From Peribacillus glennii (GTDB lineage: Bacteria > Bacillota > Bacilli > Bacillales > DSM-1321): a stretch of 64,000 nt of DNA. The DNA lies in assembly GCF_003429105.1 (NCBI RefSeq), contig NZ_QVTD01000003.1:1302001-1366000 (forward strand), given 5' to 3'. Below, piece after piece: positions 44,913-54,549 of this stretch (position 1 is the first letter of the stretch; each line of letters opens with the position of its first letter). Both the position numbers and the translations under genes were made by a program. The notes beneath the pieces were generated by a model. That model made no database searches, was not told where the DNA came from, and was given only the letters and a program-made list of their open reading frames with translations.

Positions 44913-45832
44913 CAGGCTATGCCCCCTTGTTCACCGGTAATTTCGAGGAATTTATCTTCCAATGTCTTATTGATTGGCGAAATTTCATAAATATCGATAT
45001 CGTTCTCTACCAATTTTTTAATCATTATTGGGATGTCAGCTTCCGATCCATAGAATTGAATATTTTTGCCGCTAAGTGTTATACCGGTTTCTCCAAACGA
45101 TTGGTTCAGGACTTCAAATGCTTTTTGGATCGGATTGGCATTTATTTTATAGCACTGCTTTTCTTCCTTCATGATTTCCCGTACATTTCGCACATCAACC
45201 ATTTTGCCATTCTGGATGATGCCAATCCTGTCGCACATCATTTCCATTTCGGAAAGCAAATGGCTGGAAACGATGACCGCCATACTTTCCTCCCTGGCAA
45301 GCCTTTTTAAATAGTCACGGATTTCACGGATACCCGCTGGGTCCAATCCATTCGTTGGTTCATCCAGTATCAGCACCTTTGGGCGGTGAAGCAAGGCCTG
45401 TGCAAGGCCAAGCCGCTGGCGCATGCCAAGTGAATAAGTTTTCACCTTATCGTTTATTCGCTGGGATAGGCCTACGAGTTCCACTACCTCATCCATACGT
45501 TCCTTTGAAACATTCCCTGTCATCCTGGCATAATGCTTCAGGTTGTCGTAGCCGGACATGAATTTATACATTTCGGGATTTTCAACGATAGCCCCTACAT
45601 TCTTGACTGCGTCCTCAAAATTGCTCTTAATGCTGTGCCCGCCGATATGTATATCACCCGAAGTAATCTTCATCAAGCCGACAAGCATGCGGATTGTGGT
45701 GGTTTTACCGGCCCCATTCGGTCCTAAGAAGCCAAATACTTCGCCTCTATATACGTCAAAGCTTATGTGATCGATAATCGTCTTGTTTTTGATTGTCTTT
45801 GTGACGTTCGATAATGAAATAACCGTTTCCAA
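44912..45832 (-). CDS. ABC transporter ATP-binding protein (BcrA-like)
   Basis: A 306-aa ATPase. Walker A is GFLGPNGAGKTTTIRM, the signature YSLGMRQRLGLAQAL, and Walker B VLILDEPTNGLDPAG. A C-terminal extension of about 85 residues follows the ATPase core, as in the bacitracin-exporter subfamily. It is the first gene of a two-gene operon with the permease. The 234 bp upstream separate it from the divergent LCP gene. Confidence 0.92.
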   Translation of the reverse strand: METVISLSNVTKTIKNKTIIDHISFDVYRGEVFGFLGPNGAGKTTTIRMLVGLMKITSGDIHIGGHSIKSNFEDAVKNVGAIVENPEMYKFMSGYDNLKHYARMTGNVSKERMDEVVELVGLSQRINDKVKTYSLGMRQRLGLAQALLHRPKVLILDEPTNGLDPAGIREIRDYLKRLAREESMAVIVSSHLLSEMEMMCDRIGIIQNGKMVDVRNVREIMKEEKQCYKINANPIQKAFEVLNQSFGETGITLSGKNIQFYGSEADIPIMIKKLVENDIDIYEISPINKTLEDKFLEITGEQGGIA

Positions 45833-46066
45833 TTAATACCCTCTCCTTTTTCGCACTTAATCCAGGAAACTGTTCATCGCTAATTGGGATTTATACCCAT
45901 CAACTCTAGCATTTCGCCTGCCTTTTGTCTAGAAAAATATGGAAATTATTACCGGTAATATTTTCCCATTGCTCCCAGTGAAGGTTTGTCCTGACAGTAA
46001 TAATTTCTATTAATCTATATATAATTATTTAGACCAATTTAAACATCTAAAGGAGGATCATCTATT

Positions 46067-47002
46067 ATGTCTTCTGAAATGAAACGCAGTCGCAAGAAAA
46101 AGAAAAAATGGCCCAAGGTTGCCGGTCTGATCTTCCTGCTTCTAATCATTGCCGGCTGCGCTTACGGGTTCTCGGTATATCATTCATTAACACGTGCAGT
46201 CGAAACCATGCATAGGCCAATCGACAGGGAAACCGGGAAAAGAACGAAAGAATTGACCCTTTCCCAAGATGAACCTTTTTCCGTTTTGATACTTGGTGTG
46301 GATGAGCGTGAAGGAGACAGGGGCCGCTCAGACACTATGATTGTCCTTGCCGTAAACCCGGAAACCGAATCAGTAAGAATGCTAAGCATCCCGCGTGACA
46401 CACGAACGGAAATTGTAGGGCATGGCACTACAGATAAAATTAACCATGCCTATGCTTTCGGCGGAATTGAAATGTCAATGGACACAGTAGAACACTTCCT
46501 GGACATCCCGGTTGATTATTATATGCAAATTAATATGGAAGGATTTAAAGATATCGTCGATGCCGTTGGGGGAATAACCGTTAACAATGATTTAGATTTC
46601 ACTTATGAAGGCGTTCATTTTAACAAGGGAAATATCACGCTAGACGGAGAAAAAGCCCTAAAGTATTCCAGGATGCGATATGAAGACCCAAGAGGTGACT
46701 ATGGACGGCAATTAAGGCAGCGCCAGATCATACAAGAGGTAATAAACGAGGGGGCAAGCGTGTCAACACTGGCTAACTACGGTGATATTTTTAGCGCTCT
46801 CGGCAAAAACGTGAAAACGAATCTTGCCTTTAATGAAATGATAGAAATCCAACAAAACTACAGGGCAGCAGCAAAAAAAGTAGATCAATTGACAATTGAG
46901 GAAAAAGGAACAAAGATTAATGGCGTGTATTACGGGATCGTGTCTGATGAGGAAAAGCTAAAGATACAAAATGAAATGAAAGTGCAGTTGGGAATTAAAT
47001 AA
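46067..47002 (+). CDS. LytR-CpsA-Psr (LCP) family cell-wall glycopolymer transferase
   Basis: A 311-aa type II membrane protein. A very basic N-terminus (KRSRKKKKKWPK) precedes one helix. The LCP domain has GRSDTMIVLAVNPETESV, MLSIPRDTRTEI, KINHAYAFGG and YGRQLRQRQIIQE, covering the conserved Arg and Asp residues that bind pyrophosphate lipid. Such enzymes (TagT/TagU/TagV) attach teichoic acids or capsule to peptidoglycan. Start follows AAAGGAGGATC. A polysaccharide cassette nearby may provide substrate, though this is inference. Confidence 0.93.
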   Translation: MSSEMKRSRKKKKKWPKVAGLIFLLLIIAGCAYGFSVYHSLTRAVETMHRPIDRETGKRTKELTLSQDEPFSVLILGVDEREGDRGRSDTMIVLAVNPETESVRMLSIPRDTRTEIVGHGTTDKINHAYAFGGIEMSMDTVEHFLDIPVDYYMQINMEGFKDIVDAVGGITVNNDLDFTYEGVHFNKGNITLDGEKALKYSRMRYEDPRGDYGRQLRQRQIIQEVINEGASVSTLANYGDIFSALGKNVKTNLAFNEMIEIQQNYRAAAKKVDQLTIEEKGTKINGVYYGIVSDEEKLKIQNEMKVQLGIK

Positions 47003-47206
47003 CCTGCTGTTCAGCTTTTTTTTGCTTGCCAGTTTTTTTCTGTCGAAATACCCAAATTCGTGAAGCAGAATTTGTTGAACGGTTTATTGTTTCATTTTTA
47101 GGTTATAGCGGTATAAACTATATATGAAATAACCATTAATTTGGAATAATATCTAATGTTAATAGCCTATTTCTACTAATATTTGTCATTAAAAGGAGAG
47201 ATTAAC

Positions 47207-47308
47207 ATGAAGATTACTGCTGGAAGCTGGAGAATGCTATCTAAACAGGAGAAATTGTTCATTTTACAGGCAATAAGCTATCGCTCTCAATTAAGAAAAT
47301 CCTCATGA
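47207..47308 (+). CDS. Unrecognised 33-codon ORF with good ribosome binding site
   Basis: MKITAGSWRMLSKQEKLFIL begins a basic, amphipathic-looking 33-aa peptide. AAAAGGAGAG stands seven bases before the ATG. No terminator directly follows and I see no firm promoter. It lies in a 510-bp gap between the LCP gene and a minus-strand gene. It may be a real small gene or the start of a lost one. Confidence 0.35.
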   Translation: MKITAGSWRMLSKQEKLFILQAISYRSQLRKSS

Positions 47309-47512
47309 GTATAGAAAGAGATTTTGCTACTATTTTTAAAGTTATAATAAATACATGTTGTTTCTATATGCGGCTCGCTGCCTAGTATGCATTTGGGATT
47401 TTGGCACAACATGTCTGTTTCAGTATTAATTTCGTCAAACAGTCTGATAAAAAAGTACGCTGGTGGTTTATAAAAAGCCATTCTTGGGAAACAGGCAGCG
47501 GGTTTCTTTCAT

Positions 47513-47971
47513 TTAATAATTATAATCCCACAATATCTTCCATTCCCCTTTTTCTTTGGCAACAAAACAACTTTGTTGTATGGAAAATTTTCCAAATCGA
47601 CTGTTAAACGTTTGCGTAACAGACACTTCATATACATTCTTTAAAGTTTCGGACCCATCCTTCACTTTCCATGTTTTATGTTTCTGTGAATCACCGATTT
47701 CAAATCCGAACGTTTCAACTTCCATATGCTGCATGAAAACGTGAGCCCGGTTCTGAATATAATCCGCCTTATTTGGAAATTTTTCCTTCATCCCCGAATG
47801 AAATAGGTCCCACAACTGCCCAAATTCTCCTTCAGCTTCATACCCATAGAACTCCTCCACTACGTCCTCAGGTCCATTTTCAAAAAGTAGAAATACCCTA
47901 ATGAATAAAATGATTGCTATGGAAATAACAAGGAAAAGCAGCAATTGCTTGTGCCTGCGTTTTACTTTCAC
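47513..47971 (-). CDS. Hypothetical membrane-anchored protein with NTF2-like domain
   Basis: About 152 aa: a basic N-terminus, one membrane helix (LLLFLVISIAIILFIRVFLL), then an extracellular domain with EDVVEEFYGYEAEGEFGQLW and GEWKILWDYNY. This pattern suggests a SnoaL/NTF2-like fold, but I do not recognise the family. Start taken as GTG 47971, eight bases after AGGAAG, rather than the TTG six bases upstream. Located next to LCP and GH18 genes. Confidence 0.7.
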   Translation of the reverse strand: MKVKRRHKQLLLFLVISIAIILFIRVFLLFENGPEDVVEEFYGYEAEGEFGQLWDLFHSGMKEKFPNKADYIQNRAHVFMQHMEVETFGFEIGDSQKHKTWKVKDGSETLKNVYEVSVTQTFNSRFGKFSIQQSCFVAKEKGEWKILWDYNY

Positions 47972-48127
47972 CTTCAACTCTTCCTTTCGTACAACCTGCA
48001 GTTTGTATCATTTATATGGGAAAAGATTGAAGTTATGTACAACGTCGCGATAATGGGGATAAAAATCACTTACTGACAGAGGCGGCAAGCAGTAAAATAG
48101 CCTTTGTTTAAAAAAGGGGAGATTGAA

Positions 48128-48400
48128 GTGAGTAATTTGAAAGCCATCTTATGCTGGCTGGATGGCCACATAAATATAGCTTTTATTCAGATGAAAGCAT
48201 TACATGCGGAAAGAAAAATCAGGGCTCTGAAAATTAATTCTTATGTAAATAGTAAACTTAAAAACCTTGTAAAAGTGGACCATTTTGCAGATGAATGGTT
48301 CATTTTCTTACGCTTCGATAGTTGTAAAAAAATAAAAGGTGCCAGTTTACTCAAGTCAATAAGTAGGACTGGCACCTTGAAAATGTTGATTATCTATTAG
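48128..48400 (+). CDS. Doubtful 90-codon ORF
   Basis: A GTG (48128) after GGGGAGATTGAA opens a frame beginning with VSNLKAILCWLDGHINI. I do not recognise it. Its last 20 codons are made of the terminator hairpin of the convergent GH18 gene, which argues against full functional length. It may be the 5' part of a gene cut by a rearrangement. Confidence 0.3.
   Translation: MSNLKAILCWLDGHINIAFIQMKALHAERKIRALKINSYVNSKLKNLVKVDHFADEWFIFLRFDSCKKIKGASLLKSISRTGTLKMLIIY
48326..48378 (-). terminator. Terminator of the GH18 gene
   Basis: AAGGTGCCAGT pairs perfectly with ACTGGCACCTT and is followed on the minus strand by TTATTTTTTT. Confidence 0.85.
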
Positions 48401-49911
48401 TTAAAATGATAAACTCCCCAGATATCCGGCGTTTCAGAGCCTATATACCATGCGGCTGCTCCGCCTAAATGGTTTTCCCTAACAATATCCATGCGAAGCT
48501 CAATGGATTTTTTGTCTTCCACCCAAATTTGATGCTTTTCTCCATTGGCTGTATACTCTACATAGTTTTGTTTGGTTTTTTTATCCCAGACCTTAACGAG
48601 TCCCTTTGACGAAATGATCTGCTCAGCCTCAGCCATCGTCCGATCGATGCTTTTCACGTTGTTTGTTGATAAATTGGTTACCCATTCCCTTGTGTAAAAT
48701 GGTACGCCGAGAATGATCTTATGTGAGGGCACGTCATTCTTCAACAGGCGAATTCCTTCTTTGGTCCACGGCATGGAAGCCACAGATCCTGCTACCGGGC
48801 TGCCGCCCCAATGCTCATCATACCCCATCATTATGATATAATCCGCAATTTTTCCAAGATTTTTCCGATCTAAACTTCCCGACCAGAACGGGTCTCCATT
48901 TTCCCGCGTAACATCGACCGATACCAAAATGCCATGCGGTTGCAAAGCGTTTTTAAGCTCGCCAATGAATCGTACATAATCACGTTTGTTTTTAATATGA
49001 ATATTTTCAAAGTCCACATTAATCCCATCGCTGCCCGATTGAACCAGAGAATCGCGAAGAGTTCTAACCACCTTTGCACGCTTCTCGGGGTCACTAAGAA
49101 TGGAATCAGTCAGCACAGGGTCAAATCTATTCCCAAAAAGCGGCCAAACTTGTTTCCCCTGTGCATGGGCCGCCTCAATATATTTTGTATCAACGGAAAC
49201 GGATACCATCGTGTCGGTATTGTTCAGTGAATACGTTCGGGGAGACACGACATTAAGATTTGGCTGGTTCATTTGTTTCATATAGGTGTCGGCACTGCCA
49301 TTATATTTCCAGCCCATAACGATTTGCTTCTTCGCAGTTTGTTGAAGAAGGGATTTTTTTACCCAGCCCTTCTTGCCGCCTAACAGCTGGACCTGGCAAT
49401 AATAATCAGGAATGTTAATCTTTTGCCTGATAGTAAGTATGGTTGTCTTTAAGTTGTTTAGCTTGGTTAAATCGCTTACCGTTACTCCGTACTTTACTGA
49501 GAGTTTGTATAATGTATCACCAGAAACCACCTTATGGACAGTATAATGTTGAGGAATTTTCAATTTCTGCCCAACGCTGATTCTCATAGTTTTTAAATGA
49601 TTTGCTTTTTGAAGTTCAGCAACTTTAACTCCATACTGGTCGGCAATGATCCTTAGTGTGTTGCCTGATGCTACCGTATGCATGATTGAAGAGGCTGAAT
49701 CGCCCGCTACAGTAGCAATGACCGGGTATTGCTCACCTTTCTTCAACACCGATACAATAGTAGAACCTTGTTTCGGCAAGGAATAAACATGTGCCTTTTC
49801 CACCTTAATCGTTCCTATGGAAAGGGTTTTTCCCGCTGCTCCTTCATTGTCCGGGAAAATGCTGACAAAGAGCAAGCAAAACACAATGAAACTACCAAAA
49901 ATCTTTTTCAT
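48397..49911 (-). CDS. Secreted LysM-GH18 cell-wall hydrolase
   Basis: A 504-aa protein: signal peptide (about 25 residues), an SH3-like segment, two LysM repeats (about residues 78-120 and 124-168, with SGDTLYKLSVKYGVT in the second), then a GH18 domain. The catalytic motif SDGINVDFENI fits DGxxxDxE. B. subtilis relatives include YaaH/SleL-type spore cortex-lytic N-acetylglucosaminidases and YvbX. Start at 49911 after GAGGAG. Substrate is likely peptidoglycan, on cell or spore; the exact role is not clear. Confidence 0.92.
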   Translation of the reverse strand: MKKIFGSFIVFCLLFVSIFPDNEGAAGKTLSIGTIKVEKAHVYSLPKQGSTIVSVLKKGEQYPVIATVAGDSASSIMHTVASGNTLRIIADQYGVKVAELQKANHLKTMRISVGQKLKIPQHYTVHKVVSGDTLYKLSVKYGVTVSDLTKLNNLKTTILTIRQKINIPDYYCQVQLLGGKKGWVKKSLLQQTAKKQIVMGWKYNGSADTYMKQMNQPNLNVVSPRTYSLNNTDTMVSVSVDTKYIEAAHAQGKQVWPLFGNRFDPVLTDSILSDPEKRAKVVRTLRDSLVQSGSDGINVDFENIHIKNKRDYVRFIGELKNALQPHGILVSVDVTRENGDPFWSGSLDRKNLGKIADYIIMMGYDEHWGGSPVAGSVASMPWTKEGIRLLKNDVPSHKIILGVPFYTREWVTNLSTNNVKSIDRTMAEAEQIISSKGLVKVWDKKTKQNYVEYTANGEKHQIWVEDKKSIELRMDIVRENHLGGAAAWYIGSETPDIWGVYHFN

Positions 49912-50048
49912 TCAGCGATTTCTCCTCGGAATATTATTTCAACTTTCCTAGTTTACTATCGCTTGAAGCTAAATGAATAGAGGTACTTTGTGGAAATGCA
50001 ACAGAAAAATCACTAATAAGTAATAAGAATGTAAAAAAATTACATGCT

Positions 50049-51599
50049 TTAATCGCCCATTGGCACCGTATCTGATCGTTCAGATTTTTTTTTCACCTTA
50101 CGAAATTCATTTGAAAACAGCTTTTTCTCATAAACATTCATTCCAAAGAACCACATCATTAATACATATAAAATACTGAATAAAATACATTGTATGATCA
50201 AGGACACCCAGGACGTACCTGGTATTACTAATAATGCGGCTCCTATCGTAATAGCACCAATCAATGATAGGAATAATCCGCTCAATAATTCTTTAAAAAA
50301 TCTTGTAATATTCAATTTCACTTTATAATGATAATAAATATTCATTGCTACTATGTTGCCAAACACCAGGGATAGTGTTGTACCTACTGCCGCCCCCATG
50401 GAACCATATAATTTTGCTAAAAAGATACTAATAAATACATTAACAATGGAAATACAAAGATAAGCAACTGCCCGAAATCCATGCATATTTTTAGCTTGCA
50501 GTATGGATATACCGATGGTTTGGGTTAAAACGACCATAAGAGGAATCATGACTAAAAGCGATATCAGCCAAGAGCTTCCGTATTCAGGACCTGCCCACAG
50601 TAAAATGAACCTTTTTCCAAATAATATAAAACCGCCTAAAATAAACCCTAGTATTAAAAATTGCAACCGGCCGGTTTTAATTAGCAGATCTGTCAATTCT
50701 TCACCAGAAGCATCATTGACCACCATTTTTGTTATCCTGGGAAGAAACACACCGGAAATCGCGGTTGAGAAGGTAATGAAATATTGCCCGAATACCATAC
50801 CAGTCGCAAAAATCGCAACTTCGCTTGTACTGGCTAATACACCAAGGACCATGTGGCCAATTCTCCAATAAATTTGATCAACCACCACGCTGATAAATAT
50901 CAAGGAAGAATACGAGAAAATTTCTTTGAAGATTGACTTATCGAAGCTATGGGAACGAATTCGGATTTTCAATTTTAAAAAAGCATAGGCCATATTTAAT
51001 AACATCAGTGAAATATTAAGAATCGCATCGACCATTACAATTGCTACTGCTTTGTATCCCAATGACAACAGAATCAAAATAACCGATGCTCTGATCAGTG
51101 TCCTTGAGATCGTCAGTACACGAGGGAAAACAAACTTTTCATACGCTGTTATGATTCCTGTAAACAAATTCATCGGCAATGTCAATGCAAGGTTAATAAC
51201 CAGTATGAAAAACATTACTTTCGCTAGCTTAATCTCATTCAACGTCAGGGAATTTCCGAAGATAGTATCCAAATTTATAAATAGTACCGCGCCTATTACG
51301 AGAAGTACGAATGAAAGAATCGAATATAATAGGAAAGTTGAAAACAAAAAATTTTCTTCGCCTTTTTTATCATGTTCTGCGCGAAATTTTGCTACGAATC
51401 GAATAGTAGCGTTACCCAGCCCAAAATCCAGTACAGCTATATAGCCTACCAATGCACCTATAAGCATATATAAACCATATTCTGACTGCCCCAGATTCCG
51501 CATGATGAAAGGAGTGAGAATTAAATTTGTGATATTGGTAACCAGGAGTGATACATATGATAAGTAAACTCCAAACTTCAGCTGATTTATTTTCATCAT
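50049..51599 (-). CDS. Polysaccharide flippase (Wzx/MATE-like)
   Basis: A 516-aa protein with about 12-14 membrane segments, beginning MMKINQLKFGVYLSYVSL. NLGQSEYGLYMLIGALVGY is the typical N-terminal signature of the oligosaccharide flippase family. It should move lipid-linked oligosaccharide across the membrane. It is the last gene of a three-gene unit with the pyruvyltransferase and GT2 genes. The two adjacent Met codons leave the start uncertain by one residue. Low GC compared with flanks. Confidence 0.9.
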   Translation of the reverse strand: MMKINQLKFGVYLSYVSLLVTNITNLILTPFIMRNLGQSEYGLYMLIGALVGYIAVLDFGLGNATIRFVAKFRAEHDKKGEENFLFSTFLLYSILSFVLLVIGAVLFINLDTIFGNSLTLNEIKLAKVMFFILVINLALTLPMNLFTGIITAYEKFVFPRVLTISRTLIRASVILILLSLGYKAVAIVMVDAILNISLMLLNMAYAFLKLKIRIRSHSFDKSIFKEIFSYSSLIFISVVVDQIYWRIGHMVLGVLASTSEVAIFATGMVFGQYFITFSTAISGVFLPRITKMVVNDASGEELTDLLIKTGRLQFLILGFILGGFILFGKRFILLWAGPEYGSSWLISLLVMIPLMVVLTQTIGISILQAKNMHGFRAVAYLCISIVNVFISIFLAKLYGSMGAAVGTTLSLVFGNIVAMNIYYHYKVKLNITRFFKELLSGLFLSLIGAITIGAALLVIPGTSWVSLIIQCILFSILYVLMMWFFGMNVYEKKLFSNEFRKVKKKSERSDTVPMGD

Positions 51600-51662
51600 T
51601 AACTCCCATACAACAATATCTAAACTGAACGAAGTCTAGAATTTTTTTAGTTAAGTTTCAAG

Positions 51663-52745
51663 CTATGACAAATAGTTATCCAATACTTCAAAATGTTTCT
51701 CAGCGTTAATGGCTTGATTAGAAACATCTATTACATTTGTCTCCATGCTCTTAAAAACATCTTCTGCCTTCAGTGAATCGATACTGCTAAAATCAGTATA
51801 ATTCCCTTTAAAACCAACGTCGTTCATAACATTTGTCATTTTGTCGCTATAAACAATCGGAAAAACTGGTTTGTTATAAACCCAGCCTAAGATCATGGCA
51901 TGGAATCTTGTCGCAACGCCAAAACTTGATTTAGCTATAATTTCTAATGTTTCTTCTATATTCCATTTATAAAAATGTTTATTTACCATCGTTACATATT
52001 GATCGGGAATCCTGTCCACTATTGTCTCGACAGCTTCTTTATCCCCTTCCAACTCACAAAAGGACATAAGAGTCACTTCATATCCTCTTTCAATAAAATA
52101 AACGGCAATATCTTTCATTTTTTTATAATAAACCTCATCGTAGTTGGCTAGGTTTTTTCTAGATGGCTTTATAACCGACATGACAATATGATTGTTTTTT
52201 TCCTGGTTAATGCCTTCCCTTCTCATTTGAAATAGGATATCACTTGCCATCCTGACATTAGGTAAGTCATTGAACTGATCATAGGAATATTTCTCTCTAA
52301 AACAGATATCCGTATAATCTTTAAACAGCTCCTTATATTCCAAATAGAAGTCCCGATCTTGAAAAGGCCCGAAATTCGCACCCAGAAGGAAGAAAGGTTT
52401 ATTTCCGACTCTCATGTTCCTTACGTTTTGTAGAGCTTCTCTCCATTTTTCGCCCTGGATGAATAGGGAACCTCCAATATAGACCCCCATATCACAGCTT
52501 TGAGCGGCGAGTCTACGAAAAAAAGCCTTAGTTTTAAAGGCTTTAAGCGCAAAATTAATACCCCTTATCATAAAGGAATCCCTAGGAACAATCGTTACAT
52601 TATTTTTTTCTTTAAATAAAGTTTTATATTCTTTCGGAGCGTATAAATAAAATTTTGTGTTGGGATACCTCTCACACAAGACTTTAATAAATAAATCATC
52701 ACCTAAATTAAAAGTTGTATATGCATACACCATGACTTTTTTCAT
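51663..52745 (-). CDS. Polysaccharide pyruvyltransferase family protein
   Basis: A 360-aa protein of the CsaB/WcaK family, which puts ketal-linked pyruvate on a sugar. TTFNLGDDLFIKVLCERYP is the N-terminal signature; GGSLFIQGEKW and ATRFHAMILGWVYNKPV are the conserved loops, the latter with the RFHA motif. Pyruvylation gives a negative charge used to anchor S-layer or alter EPS. It lies 39 bp after the GT2 gene and 63 bp before the flippase gene. Confidence 0.92.
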   Translation of the reverse strand: MKKVMVYAYTTFNLGDDLFIKVLCERYPNTKFYLYAPKEYKTLFKEKNNVTIVPRDSFMIRGINFALKAFKTKAFFRRLAAQSCDMGVYIGGSLFIQGEKWREALQNVRNMRVGNKPFFLLGANFGPFQDRDFYLEYKELFKDYTDICFREKYSYDQFNDLPNVRMASDILFQMRREGINQEKNNHIVMSVIKPSRKNLANYDEVYYKKMKDIAVYFIERGYEVTLMSFCELEGDKEAVETIVDRIPDQYVTMVNKHFYKWNIEETLEIIAKSSFGVATRFHAMILGWVYNKPVFPIVYSDKMTNVMNDVGFKGNYTDFSSIDSLKAEDVFKSMETNVIDVSNQAINAEKHFEVLDNYLS

Positions 52746-52784
52746 TTCATCAACCCTTTTTATAAAGTGACTAGAATATAATGT

Positions 52785-53882
52785 TTACACCATACCAACT
52801 TTGTTTCTGCTGCTATTTTTACTAGTGAATGTTTTTACTAAGTCAAATAACGGCCTAATTTTGTTCCGAGTAACACCTTTCAATTTAAAAAAGTAATAGA
52901 TGCCGTTAATTGATTTATGTTGAATCAAGTATCCAATCAATTGTTTCTGTAGGTTCCCATCCTTAAAATACAGGAAGTTTTCCCGGACATAGTCATCGTT
53001 AATAATATTGCTTATCTGCCCTTTTTGTTCATTTGTAGTGAGGTTGCTGCCATCATGAAACAAATTACTAAAGCAGCGGACTATACTCTTGGCGTAAGTC
53101 GCTTCAACAAAATCCCTATTAACCCCTGTATAACTATTTGTTTCCTGTAATAAATCCCTAATCTGCCGGAAGAGCATTTGCTGATTTTCGAAATAGCCTT
53201 TTTTAAAGCTTCGTGTAAGGGAATTGTTATTAAAAATTATATAATTATATAATGGATCAGTAATGACACTTATCTGACCGCAAACCTTGATGTACGCAAG
53301 ATTGAATAAAAGATCCTCACCCATGTTGAGCTCTTCTATAAAGCTTATATTAAATTCTTTTATGATATCTTTCACGTATAATTTGTTCCAAAGCGGATTA
53401 ATCATTTGATTGTTATACAATTCTCCAAAGCATTCAATAAACTCAGTGTGTTGCAATGTACCCTGGGTAAGTGGAACTCTTTTTGTTATTGTAGTATTCC
53501 CATCATTAAGTTCTATTGAATGATAACCACATAGTACAAGTTGTACCGTATTGTTCATTGCTTCAACCAAATTTTTAGTCATATCCGCTTCCATACTATC
53601 ATCAGAGTCGACAAACTGAATGTATGTCCCCTGTGCGGCTTTGATCCCATTATTTCGCGCAGCGGAGGGACCGGAGTTTTCTTGATGAATCACTGTTATA
53701 CGATGATCATTTTTTGCATATTCATCACATATAAAACCACTTTTATCCTTTGAACCATCATTGACTAAAATAAGTTCCAAATTTTTATATGATTGATTTA
53801 AGATAGAATCTATACATTTGCTTAGGTACTTTTCTGCATTGTAAACCGGCATGATTATACTCACCAGACTTTGATATTCCAT
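52785..53882 (-). CDS. GT2 family glycosyltransferase
   Basis: A 365-aa glycosyltransferase. SIIMPVYNAEKYLSKCIDSI and LELILVNDGSKDKSG are the nucleotide-sugar site, and FVDSDDSM has the DxD metal motif. The C-terminal 120 residues are helical and variable. It is the first gene of the polysaccharide cassette; AGGTG precedes the ATG. The sugar transferred cannot be told. Confidence 0.92.
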   Translation of the reverse strand: MEYQSLVSIIMPVYNAEKYLSKCIDSILNQSYKNLELILVNDGSKDKSGFICDEYAKNDHRITVIHQENSGPSAARNNGIKAAQGTYIQFVDSDDSMEADMTKNLVEAMNNTVQLVLCGYHSIELNDGNTTITKRVPLTQGTLQHTEFIECFGELYNNQMINPLWNKLYVKDIIKEFNISFIEELNMGEDLLFNLAYIKVCGQISVITDPLYNYIIFNNNSLTRSFKKGYFENQQMLFRQIRDLLQETNSYTGVNRDFVEATYAKSIVRCFSNLFHDGSNLTTNEQKGQISNIINDDYVRENFLYFKDGNLQKQLIGYLIQHKSINGIYYFFKLKGVTRNKIRPLFDLVKTFTSKNSSRNKVGMV

Positions 53883-54549
53883 AATTGTTCACCTGCTTCA
53901 TCTTATTTTGACTATTTCTTATAAATCTACACAAGGGTGAGCTTCAAAATATAGTAAGCTTGTAATCCTGAAAAATAGCCACCACAAGTCTCTAAACAAT
54001 TTATGAACCTAAAATTGAACGAAACATCGTTCATTTAATCCTTTAAAATACACTTCTCTCTAGCCTATACATTTTCACTAATTCTCATCAGCAGCACTTC
54101 ATTTTCCGTGTTTTGCTTTACCAGGTGGTAAAAATGGACACCTGGAAGTCATATTCATTGAATTGTTTTAAGTCTATATTTACTCTTGCTAGTATTGAGA
54201 TTGAATTTTTCAAACTCCCGAATGCGTCTCTTACCTTGCTTGTCCACGCCTTTACTTTTAAAAACAATGAGTATTATAGCATGGTATGTTCTCTTACCGA
54301 GTTTCTTGTCGGAATCTTAATAAATATGTTGTAAGTCCTTTACTAATTATTAATATTACCCTGTAATATTTAAATGATTTTGTCATAAGCTTCGTCCGCC
54401 ATTATTATAGAGCTCCATCTGTTTTCCTTGTTTTAAATAAAGATCAGTTTTTATAAAAAGCTTTATGAATAACAGAATGAGCAAAATAGTTAGCGGCCCG
54501 AAGTAATCTCCTGTAAAATGGTAGTAAATGACTTTTGAGGAGGCCTTGC
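53883..54549. other. AT-rich control region between the polysaccharide cassette and the MFS gene
   Basis: About 670 bp with no convincing gene. On the minus strand TGCTATAAT (54273-54281) is an extended -10 that would give the cassette a leader of about 380 nt. In that leader CCAGGTG (54121-54127) pairs with CACCTGG (54139-54145), a stable hairpin with no T-tail. A 73-codon plus-strand frame (54113-54334) lacks a ribosome binding site. Confidence 0.4.

Noticed and set aside
54113..54334. 73-codon plus-strand frame upstream of the MFS gene
   Set aside because: No ribosome binding site; it covers a hairpin and a likely minus-strand promoter instead.
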